A stretch of 64,000 bases of DNA from Blastomussa wellsi (taxonomy: Eukaryota; Cnidaria; Anthozoa; Scleractinia; Plerogyridae). Every line of letters begins with the position of its first letter. The stretch's first letter is position 1. A model generated the notes under the pieces. The model searched no databases. It saw only the letters and a list, made by a program, of their open reading frames with translations, and had not been told where the DNA came from. Made by a program: the position numbers and the translations under genes. This document shows positions 34,081 through 44,467 of the stretch, in pieces. Where the stretch lies: the NCBI GenBank assembly GCA_947652115.1, contig OX393572.1, forward strand, positions 12,285,856 through 12,349,855, read 5' to 3'.

Positions 34081-37000
34081 AGACGATTCCGAAACTTATA
34101 GCATCAAAATCTTCAAACTACGTAAAGAAACTCAAAACCAAACTGTAGAAACAGAATTTTAACAGTTGACCTTTATTCCATTCGGAAATTATTGAAACCC
34201 GCTGAATTACTACGAAGTTCAGTCCACTCGCTATACGTCATTTATTGAAATATATATGTCGTATATTGAAAGACCTTGAAACGATTAGCTAATGAGCGCG
34301 CGAGATGATTTCTGCAGGTATGGTAAAAAAGTTTTGTTCTTTCCCGTTCATTAGCATTCACAGTTCACACACCCAACAATAACAGGAACCATTAGGAAGG
34401 TGGCGAGGATGGAAACGGATTGAAAAAAGCCTGGAACAGACTTGAAGGCTTGAGCTACAAGTCTGGCGCCTGATTGTTTTGTGTTTCAATAAATGAGTGA
34501 CATTGGAAATACATTTGATGCACGAATTGAACTCGGCAAAGGAGTGAAAAATGTTTTCCACCGATCTCAAAATAAATTCCAATAAATAAAAGAAATATTT
34601 TGGGGAAGAAGTAGAGGATTATGAGGAATTAAAGTTAAACAAATTTTCTTCGACGAGGATCAGTCAAGAAACCATATGATCCATTCTGGTGAAATTTTAT
34701 ATCTTCGGTAATATTTTTCTTTTCAGTTTATACGTTTTAAGGGGGGAGAACCCTAACTACAACGTCACAAAATTTATGACGTCATAGCTTTTTAACGAAT
34801 GGGAATCTTCACAAATCCATACGACAGATTTTGCATCTGAATGCATTCTATGGCTTTGGTTTCTTGCGAGAAAGATGTAAGTTGTGCGAGTTTTAAGCGT
34901 TTATGTGTTCTGGTCACGTCACTTTCCAAATAAGGTCAAAAGTGCCAAAAGTCAAGTGAGCCTCCAATAGAACAAGCATGGCAAAAAACTAATCCCAGGA
35001 TTGAAAGGGAACCCAAGATATGATGGTTAGAAGTCATCTACAGCAACCGTTTTGTAGTTAGGTTTATAGCATTCACGAACGGAGACACTGCCTCTTTTTC
35101 TCTTTAACTGGCGGCGAAACCTTGGACCAGAAGGCTGAAAAAATCCGCCTAAATGTTTCTATCACTCGTTATCCTTCATAGTTTTTCCCTGTCTAACAAT
35201 CTTTGTTTTTACCGTCCCATTGGAATTCATTTTCCGCATTCGTGTACATGTAAACTGACCAAACTTTTATTTAAAATTAAAATTAAAATATCGCCGCAAT
35301 ATAATTTATAACGTGACAAATGGATCTTTCTAATGAAAAGCTGTGTCTCTCCATTAACAAAAAAGATGATTGAACTAGACCGGTTTCAATATCTCGACAA
35401 GTCTCGACTTTAACTGTATTTCATGCTATCCTACCGGCACTCCAAATAAATTTAGAGGACTATTTATTGTTTATTTTTCTCTAATCAGGTCGCGAAACCC
35501 CCGCCAAAATTGGCTTTCGAAAGATTCTGGAAAGGTCAAACATTGTTTATACGTACATATATATTTGATGCTCTATAAAATGGCACACGATATCGATATC
35601 GATATCGAAGCGTTGCATAATAAATAGTTAATATATCTCTGTCACGAAAGGAAAAAACAGTGCATTGCTTATTTAAGGTCGCTAAAATACCATTAGGGTT
35701 TTGCGCTATTTTGGGATACTTTGTAAGGCTGAAACAACTTGTTTATGTTTTTATATCGTGCTGTTCTTCGTTCTACAGAGTTTTTGCTTGGTATGACAAC
35801 TTGAAAGCTTCAAATATCGAAACGAAGTAAGAGGAATCGTCGAAGCGAACAAAAACCTTTGTGATTGAACTTGTTTGCAAGATATAGGTGAGTGAAAAAT
35901 GTTTTTATCTCACTTCGGTTTGTGTCGTAATTTTATAATGCCTCAAACGAATTGTTTTACGGAAATTTTAAATTATTTTGGCTGATACAAATTGATATCA
36001 GAAGTCTGCAACAAATCGCTGAGGTTTTGGAGAAGTCGACTGGGAAAATTCTATGTATAGTTAAACTAGTCCACAAAGGATTTATTACACATTAATTACG
36101 CGAAGCTTTTTAAGTGAACCGATCTTCTTTAACCATAGCAACCACTATCCTTCTTTCAAACAATATTTCGAAGATACTGCAAAAGCGCTATTTAAAATCT
36201 AGAACTGAGGTTTTTTGTAAAGTATTCGTATACCGGACCGGGAAAACCTTGGAGTCTTAAGGAATCTTAAACCATTAAAATCGTTGGATATTTTGTATGA
36301 AAAATAGAAGTGCATAAGTCTGCAGTAGTTGAAAATTGTTTTTGTTCGCGCGTTTTCTCAGCCAACCCACGTCCTCTTCTGTAACCCACGCCCTCTAAGC
36401 CTAGTTCCGGGGCGTCGCCCTAATAAGTATGCGAACGGCAAAAAGAGCTATTCTTATTTTGGAAAAAACATGCACCGATAAAAAGTGTGCCTGATAGTGC
36501 AATAAATTTCATATCCACTTATTCACGAGGCTTTAAACGGGTTGACAGTAAAGGAATAACTGTATAATAGTAATTTGTAGTAATTAGTAGTTTGCATGAT
36601 GTTGAAATAATAAACACGGGCGTATTGATAACTCGGGTAAATACGCAGACATATTCAATACCAATGTCTATAGGCTCATGCAAACAAGTTTTGTTCTAAA
36701 TTTTAGGATGCTTCCGCTGGGGACAAAATAAAGCAATAATGTATTGTGCGAGGTTTCCTTGTTTTTCTGACATAGTAAAGGAAAAATGTTCGCTGCAGTA
36801 TTTAAAAGTAATCTTCTATCATTGCTCGCTTTTATCGTCGGAAAATTGCACATCCTGTCTTAGTGCGACCACAAATTTTGCACTTTTTCTTCTTCTTGTC
36901 GTGTTACTAGATTCAGTTTTTTGTTAGTACTATGCAAGATTTCAAGCGAGTTGAAAAACGGTGTGTCTTTTTAAGCTGAATGAGTGCCGGAGTTCTTTCT
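34081..37000. other. AT-rich sequence without recognised gene
   Basis: No gene is recognised. A GATATC triplet repeat lies at 35589-35606. GAGGATGGAAACGGATTGAA near 34405 is a partial match to the dispersed repeat of copies A-C. Confidence 0.5.
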
Positions 37001-37008
37001 GAACTAAG

Positions 37009-37653
37009 GGCGCTTTCCATTTGTTAGAACTTGCCGGTCGGAAAGAACTGGTCCTCATCGATCTCAATGGAACGTCCAAAGACTAGTTCGCGTAATTACC
37101 AGGGAGATCCTTGCGTGATATACACACAAGACACCCAAGAGCTGATGTAAAGAATATGGTGGACCTAGCGACGCAAATTTGCAACATTCCGCCGACATTT
37201 TTTCTCGACTTTCTTTCGTTGGAGGAGGAGAATACTCTGGTTATGCAGCAGACGAATTTGTGTTTTTGTCGATTATGCGTATTTTTTCTCGGCGCAAATT
37301 AGCGAGAATTTCCTCGTTCTCGAGTACCGTAATGAAATACAATGTGCTTATGAAAACCTTCGTAAGGCACTTCAGGAAAAGCAATTTTCATCTCCGTCAA
37401 AACAGTGCAAAAAAAATTAGGTATAAATCTATTATACCCACCACAAGTCTGTGATGAACCTGCTGCCATTTTCCGCGCGTAAAATTCCCGCGCAATATTT
37501 CCTCGTAGCACGTCGGACCGGGAGAACTGAGCGGCCCTACTCCATAAGCAGGGCCAATCTGTCCAGAACCAGTTCTGACAGTTCTCAGAACTCGCGCATA
37601 CCATTTACGGACAGACCAGTCCGACCGGCCAGTTCTAACAAATGGAAAGCGCC
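37009..37653. mobile_element. Non-autonomous DNA transposon (~645 bp)
   Basis: Ends GGCGCTTTCCATTTGTTAGA and TCTAACAAATGGAAAGCGCC are perfect inverted repeats, and the arms continue with matching blocks such as GCCGGTCGGA / TCCGACCGGC. TAA occurs one base outside each end and may be the target duplication. The open frames inside are short and unrelated to known transposases. Confidence 0.8.
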
Positions 37654-38284
37654 TTAAAACTCTCTAGAGTCATGGTTCGTTCCATTAAAATAAGCTTTAC
37701 ACTAAGTGTTCAAGCCACCGAAACTGACTGAGCGGTAGTGGTTGGAATTCTAGCCATTGTAGATATACGATTAAAAGAATGTGTTTTCTTTCTTAAAGAA
37801 TTCTATGCCTTTGTACAATTGCCATCTTCGACGAGCAAAACTGAACATAACACACAGACACTCATTTTACGCGCGTAGGCGGTGAAACCACAAACTTATC
37901 AGATCCAAATTAGGTCGTCGTTTTCATAAGAGGGCCATCAATTTTTCTCTTTAAAATAGTTTTTATTTGTATTTTGAATTGAAGAAAAACCCCAAACAAT
38001 ACTGCTGAAAAATATACATTATTAAAGTTCTGAGACGAATATTTGCTGACGGAAACAAGTCTCCGAGCTCCTGAGGTAACTGTCATCGTTTTGATTAAAA
38101 CGGAAATATTGTAAAATGCTATGTTTCGTTTTGGGGGGGTTTCATCTGAAATTCGTGTTCCTGTTGTAAACTGTGTTTAATTGCAAAGATCAGCAGTCGG
38201 CTGATAACTAATTAGGGTGGTAACAAATTTAAAGGGCTTTCGATAAAATTGCCCTCAGATCAAGGGGAACCTTAAATCGTAGTT
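37654..38284. other. Sequence without recognised gene
   Basis: No coding or structural signal was seen. Confidence 0.5.
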
Positions 38285-38400
38285 TACCAGGAAAAACAAC
38301 ACCAAAGACGGGTAGCAATAGAATTGCAAGAATGGCTTGGAATGAGAAAGAGTTTGAAAGGATTGTAGTTGAGAAACATGAAAAATTTAGGCTAAACTTT
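38285..38400 (+). repeat. Dispersed repeat copy C
   Basis: It runs from AAAACAACACCAAAGACGGG to AAATTTAGGCTAAACTTTTC, collinear with copies A (11685) and B (16262). Confidence 0.6.
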
Positions 38401-38435
38401 TCAATACGTGGTTTTTTTCACAGCGCTCCTTCAAA

Positions 38436-38491
38436 TATAATTTGGTTTTATCAACTGGGTTGATAATGTCAATTGGCCACCGTAAAGAGAA
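38436..38491 (-). repeat. Inverted partial copy of the PLE 3' region
   Basis: AACTGGGTTGATAATGTCAA and TTGGCCACCGTAAAGAGA here are the reverse complement of 38848-38898, inside the 3' UTR of the adjacent PLE. Inverted terminal fragments abutting the 5' end of a truncated copy are a known PLE arrangement. Confidence 0.7.
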
Positions 38492-38906
38492 CACCTTCGT
38501 GACGTAGAGAAAGATGACAAAAATGCATCGAAACCGGTCGCGAGACACTTCAATCTCCCAAATCATTCTAAGCAACATATGGCAGTCTGCGGCCTTTCCC
38601 TTCACCAAGGAAACACGGAAAGCCGTAAAACTCTAGAACAAAAATTTATTTTTCAAATCGGCACTCTTAATCCTCACGGTATCAACGAACGCTTTTCATT
38701 CAACTAATTTATTCCCAAGTTTTCACGTTACCAGGCACCAGCCAATAGCGAAGCTCCATCTTTCTGTATATAAAGACACACGACGCACAATTCCTTGATT
38801 CGCTCCGACGAAGGGCTAACGCTCGAAACGTCAGCACTTGAATCTCTTTACGGTGGCCAATTGACATTATCAACCCAGTTTATAAAACCAAATTATATTG
38901 TTATAC

Positions 38907-38950
<44 letters not shown>
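38492..38950 (+). pseudogene. PLE 3' end: C-terminus of the nuclease region plus 3' UTR
   Basis: The frame through SKPVARHFNLPNHSKQHM, AVCGLSLHQGNTESRKTLEQ and FQIGTLNPHGINERFSFN, ending at TAA (38705-38707), is the end of a cnidarian-type Penelope-like protein after its GIY-YIG nuclease. Everything upstream is missing, so this is a 5'-truncated insertion. The 3' UTR contains CCGACGAAGGGCTAACGCTC followed by GAAAC (near 38814), which resembles a hammerhead core but has C in place of the essential U of CUGANGA. Confidence 0.8.
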
Positions 38951-38951
<1 letters not shown>

Positions 38952-41687
38952 CTGCTCCTTCAAATACCCTATCAACATCATCTATTTGTGTCTGATCTAA
39001 CCCGCAAGCAGGCGTCTGTATATAGGAAAGGAGGGTATGATCGTAGACTAGTATGAAAGTGACTTTATTCGTGTGCAAACACGAACTCTACACAACATTC
39101 CTCCACGAAAGCCGCGCACTGCGTGATGTGGAAAATCGTGTTGGAATTCGCCAGTTTCCTTTTCAAGCTCTTCACACCTCTTACATTTGTAGCTCGTTAT
39201 TTCTTGTTTATTTACTCAAAGGGAGTATTTCTTTTCCTCTGCGTGTGTGGGCAGCGTCAACTAATCCACTAATGACGTGATCGATTATCAGATGTTTAAT
39301 TAATGTCCATTTACACGCTACGATCTTTTGGAAGGGCTTGATCACCTAGGTCCATGTACTTCGGAGCAAAGAACCTACGTGAATTATTCATAAAATTTTA
39401 ACAACCAACTGGGTTTTCTCGGTTTCAAGCCGATTTCCTCAATTACTTTTCTTCACCAATATTATCTTATACAAAGGATTCCATTATCGGTTCATCACAA
39501 AAAATCTTTCCTTGATTAATTTACTGGTCCTTTCCGGTTGTGTGTGAGGTCTGACAGAACCACTGTTTGTGGAGACACACCTTTTGTCCAGTGTTAAGCT
39601 GAACTGTCGAGGCGAATTTCCGCTGATTTAAATTTGTAAATGAAAAGCAACTAAAAATGCGAATGGCAACATCCCCCTCCCATAAAAGGAGTACACTCCT
39701 TAATTGTGCATTCTGTTATCTGTAGTCTGGGGCGGTATTATTTTGAAAATGTCATTTCTTTTGCGCTGTGCACCTTCTGCGAATACGACCGTTCTTCTTC
39801 GCTCCCGGCTGTATGCTAACCTTCATCTTAGCCTGAAATGTTTTTCGTGTACCTCGAAGCAAAGCGGAAGAAAGGGAAAGAAGTCATGTGTCGAGAATAC
39901 GTTATTTCAGCCCATAGGTCGTTTCTGCAATCCAAAATCTCTTTGCTCATTACATAAATCTATAATTTCGGGCGGTTTGTAAATTGTGGGGTGATTTCAA
40001 GGGGGAAAAGGGTTGTTTGGAGGAAAACGTTTCCCCAAATATTAATAAAAGTTAGAGAAAAACATGTAAGAACTACTAAAGATTTGATGTACTATTAATT
40101 TTAGAGTCTGAAGCTAAAATTTAGTCGATGAACCCACAACAGTCCAATATCAACCCGAGGTGCTCTTGCGTAGGGGACATGTTTCGACCTTCTTCATTCA
40201 GCCAAATGTTTGTGTACCCACATCTAAGCAAACCAGGGGGGTCGGGAATATTGAGGGCAGTTGCGACGAAAAAGTGGAGAAGCAAAAATTGAATACCCAG
40301 ATAGCGCTTTTAATGTGCAGATCACTAAAATCTGTTTGCCATGTGACATTTGGGAGTGATATATGACGAAAATCTTTCCTATACACCTGGAGTTCTTCAT
40401 CAAATTATCGAGTTTGTCTGTTACATTTACACTAATTGAGTTACTATCAACTACTACCAAATCACAATGTAATAGTTCTCAATTAACACCCCACCTCAAA
40501 TGGCAGAAAGTGTTGCTCAAATGCCAGCCTTCAAGAAATCCCGCTGCGATAAATTTTCATTGATTGGAATAGTGAAATGACGAGGTACGAATTCTGCACG
40601 GGTTAAAAGTTTATGAATTTAAGGAAGTGTAAAGCTTTAGCAAACAGAAACAAAATGACCTCATCCGATCATCTAGGAACCTGCGAAATTCAACCACAAC
40701 AACAACAAAGACAATTTATTCAGTACAAATTTAAAGAAAGGTATTCCTAAAACTCTTTATATTATTCTCCTTATTAACCTCTTAGTTTGAGAATTTTTTC
40801 TTAATTATCATCAACTTTCTACTTAACAATGTTTGGATGTTGTGAGGAGAAAGTAAATTTTGATCACTCTTGGAACTCGCCCACCAGTTCGTTCGTCAAT
40901 CAACTAAATAAACTGCAGTTTAAAAGGTTGGATTTGCTTACTACTGACTGAAATGTCTTAAGATTCTCGTTCATAGATCTGGCAAGGCAATTTAATAGGG
41001 TACAGGTACGTTATTAAAAAATGCGACAACTGCTTTTAATTTACGACAGGCATTACAATTCACGGCAGTGCACACGATGTCAAAATTATCCCAAATACCG
41101 CGCATTTGTAACATTCAAACGACATATCAAAATCGTTATAAGAAAATCCTAGGATAGAGATACAAAAGAACCGTTATTAGAGTACCTTTCATGTTTGGAT
41201 TTAATTAGGTGGATAAATTGCCCGTTCAACTATGGACACAATGCGTTTATCTCGCTGGATTCGTTTTGACAGGGTTCATTTTTTTTACAGTCTTGTCTTG
41301 AGAAGCATTTCTTCTCGTTCTAGTTTTGTTTTTCAAAAAAACAAAATATATTCGCGCAACAGATTTTATCATATTTTTCGGGGAAGTCCCTTTAGTTGTT
41401 ATCGGCATTGTGTGCGATATGCACTGGCATGTTTTGTCTGCACACAAGTGGTCGGTAAGCTCTTTTATTGCACGCGCACTTTACAGATACTAGATAAATT
41501 GTAGATATTTTTATTTTGAGGTTTTGCCAAAAGAAATATATATAGATATATAGTTTTGAAAGGTGTACGTGTTGACCTTCGCTCTGGGTTGCGCAAAAAT
41601 TGTTTTGAAAACAAGAAATGAGTAAGAAAAGCTGGTTTGATTAGTACACTATGTGCGCTGAAAACCCAGGTTTGTTAACATGTAACT
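38951..41687. other. AT-rich sequence without recognised gene
   Basis: No gene is called. A minus-strand tail (GAATAAATTGTCTTTGTTG followed by TTGTTGTGG, 40690-40740) resembles a LINE 3' end. A plausible AATAAAG polyadenylation-like signal on the minus strand near 39063 may belong to a solo LTR, but its ends were not found. Confidence 0.45.
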
Positions 41688-41805
41688 GAAATCTATTGAG
41701 CAGTACTTTCATGTGGCACAATTTATTATGATGTACAAGGTGGTTCTAACTGTGCATGAAACCCTAGTGTGTAACCATTCAAATGAAAGATACTGAGCAG
41801 TACAG
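41688..41805 (+). repeat. Single copy of the ~105-bp minisatellite unit
   Basis: It contains CTATTGAGCAGTACTTTCAT, TTTATTATGATGTACAAGGT and ATGAAACCCTAGTGTGTAAC. These are the core words of the tandem array at 60269-60997, on the far side of the Helentron. Confidence 0.8.
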
Positions 41806-43340
41806 TTGCAAAAGGCAGTTTTTACGAGGATGTCTAATTAATCAAATAGCTGAACCATTCAGGTAAAACTGCATTGTCATTGCAATTTGAGTACTGTACG
41901 AAATGATCTAATTCAATGTAACCTTTCATACTAGAACCCGAAAATGTCCGTGTAACCTTTACATAAAAAGACCGCTATCGCTAATGCCAAGATTTCAAGT
42001 CAAAAAAGTGACATGTTGGAAGTATTATCATGTTTCCATGACAACATTACCTCGCACGTTTCCCTACACCCACGATGTACTTTAAGTATCCTAACTTTAG
42101 CACACTTATCTCAGCGATTTTCCTGGATAATCTGTCTCTAAATAACCGATAGCTATGGATAAACGGCAATTAATTTGACAAGATATACACGCAACAAATC
42201 TGCTGTGCGCAATTTGTAGGTGATTTCGAGAGGAAAATTTTGATATTCCGCGCATAGAACAAAGAGAAAAGTATCAAGTTTTGTAAGAATGCGTCGGTTA
42301 TTGAGATAAAAATCGGAGCTTCCATTTCGCCACGCCCATTAGAAATGTTGACGAGTTATTTTCGAGGCACAAACACAGCCGTGAAAAGATAAACAAACAT
42401 ATATGACGTTAACCATTCAGTTCTGATAAGAGAGAGTTGCATACAGAACATTCTTATCGCATATGGCTTTGAAAGTGAAGGGTGTTGTGTGCAGATTAAC
42501 GTGACATCTTGTGCATTGAAGAGTGGACATCCCAAAACGAGAATTGGCGAAAATTGCAAACAAACTCTCCAAGAAGGCGTAAAAAGTAAGTCAGCAAACA
42601 GAACTATTTTATTTGTTATGATTCGCAGCTGAAACAAAGCTTTGCAGGTTTGTTTTGTAACATATACTGTTGCAAGTCGTTTGGAGGTTTTAGTGTTATC
42701 GTCGCTCCATTGTTAGCATAGATTTTCTATGTGTTAGCTGTTAGTAATTTCACTCACTAATAAAGCTCAAATATACCTGTATTTTGTTTTGCGAGCTTGT
42801 AACACCTCATTGTTAGCAAAGCTAGTGTTGTGAAACTGAAAAACTTCCGTTGATATTTAAACAGTAGTCTTAACTTTTAGTGATATAAACACTCGCAATG
42901 ACAAAGCGACTGCAATTGTAGGTCGTCAATGACAAGAAAATCCTGCTAAAAATCCGACTTAGCCATGCAAGTGAAAAGACTAAAACCGCAAAAAAACGAT
43001 TAAGAATAGGCTTGTATGTGAAGGAAAATGAATCTTTTAGGAATTCGTGCTAAACCCAGGCATGTTTCTAAATTTGTCAAGATTAATTTTGTGTCGCCAA
43101 ATTGTCGGCACGGAAGCAGCTGCAGGAGCAGTTTAGCACCAACTTAAAACGTGTCATCTTTTTCAAGTGTTTTTTCACAGTGAAGTGCAGATAATGAGCT
43201 CTGACAACTCCGGTTTTAGTCGGCGTTTCTTCTCGATACACGCCGACTAGATATCGATCAGCACCTCGGAAAGCCTGATCAAGCAGAGTAATGCTCGTTG
43301 AAGAAACTTTAACGTTTATTGGTGACCAAATCCCGACGTA
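41806..43340. other. Sequence without recognised gene
   Basis: No coding sequence recognised. CGGCGTTTCT...ACGCCGACTAG near 43218-43250 is a weak inverted repeat. Confidence 0.5.
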
Positions 43341-43348
43341 ACTAATCG

Positions 43349-43699
43349 AACTGGTCTAAACACGTTGACGAGATATGCAAGAAAGCCTCTTCAGCCATTG
43401 GTGCATTAAAACGTGTACGACCTTTTATCCCGACGGATACTGCAGTTCAAATTTATAATGCTTTAATATTACCACATTTTGATTACTGCAGCCCGGTCTG
43501 GGATTGTATGAGTGGCTATTTGAGTGACAAATTACAAAATCGCGCAGCCAGAGTAATTACTAAATCACCTTTTGATACGAGTTCCAACCTCCAAGGATTT
43601 AAACCAAAGGATTTAAAAAGCGTTGTTTCTATTGGGCAGTTTAAAAGGGGTATTAAGAAGGTATCTGAGACATCGGATTCCCACACGGCAATCATGTAA
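43349..43699 (+). pseudogene. CR1/L2-like LINE reverse transcriptase C-terminus, internally deleted
   Basis: The open frame reads NWSKHVDEICKKASSAIGAL, RVRPFIPTDTAVQIYNALIL, PHFDYCSPVWDCMSGYLS and NRAARVITKSPFDTSSN, then jumps to KPKDLKSVVSIGQFKRGIKK and ends DSHTAIM with a TAA. These are the thumb and C-terminal blocks of an anthozoan LINE. Roughly 80 residues normally between the two blocks are missing without loss of frame. Truncated at the 5' side. Confidence 0.85.
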
Positions 43700-44328
43700 A
43701 ACAGTTGTAATGAGTTTTAGTTTTAACTTTTAGCTTAACTGATGATTCTGCGTGTTTAAATAATGTTTTACTACTTACCGAACTTTATCGAACGATTGAG
43801 TTCGATTGGTTCGACACTCGAAAACACACACTGGATCCGAAAAATTTGCGTGAGAGAGTTCGAATGCGTGCGTTCGATTTTCGAACTAATCGAACCCAAT
43901 CCAGCGCACTTGTGATACTCGCGTCCATCCGTTATTGACATTTCCAGTCTTATGCATCCGACCGTGAATCCAAGGCGATCGTTCCAGCCTCACGTTGAAC
44001 GCACTCAAACCCAATTGTAGTTCGATTGCATTCGATTGTTCAATTTTTGTAGCTACTGCGCGTGCGCAAGTAGCTACTATGCTATCGGGTTGGATGTATG
44101 AGTGTCCACATTTTCCGGATTGCTTTCGGAGGATTGCTTCGGAATTACGATCGACTTTCGATTTCTTCGAGGTAGAAACTTTATGTTTTATTCATTCGAG
44201 TATTCTGTAACAAACTAATACGTTTATTGTTTATTAAGCTCTTACTGTCCTTACTGGTTTTCAATCATGTGGTGTTTATATTTTCTCGAAAAAAATCATC
44301 TAGAGTTTACCGATCCTTTTCCGGAAAA

Positions 44329-44454
44329 ATGCGATTTCTTTCGGAAATGTTATATGATACTCACCACGGAAAACGTTTGTCAACGTTGGAATCTCAGCTC
44401 CTCGTGTTCTTGACACAACTCACACCGCTAGAGCGAGCTCAATATCTTTATAAG
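44329..44454 (+). CDS. Candidate upstream exon of the Helentron polyprotein
   Basis: An ATG at 44329 opens 42 codons with protein-like composition (MRFLSEMLYDTHHGKRLSTL and LTPLERAQYLYK) ending exactly before GTAAGA. A 49-nt intron to the CAG at 44501-44503 would join it in phase to the large frame at residue S13 (AGC, 44504). The nearer TAG acceptor gives a stop, so only CAG works. If correct, the protein starts here rather than at 44468. Confidence 0.45.
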
Positions 44455-44467
44455 GTAAGAATTTACC

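Noticed and set aside
39053..39280. A 75-codon plus-strand frame as a small gene
   Set aside because: No motif, splice site or homology is visible, and the other strand has a polyadenylation-like word; it may be LTR or chance sequence.
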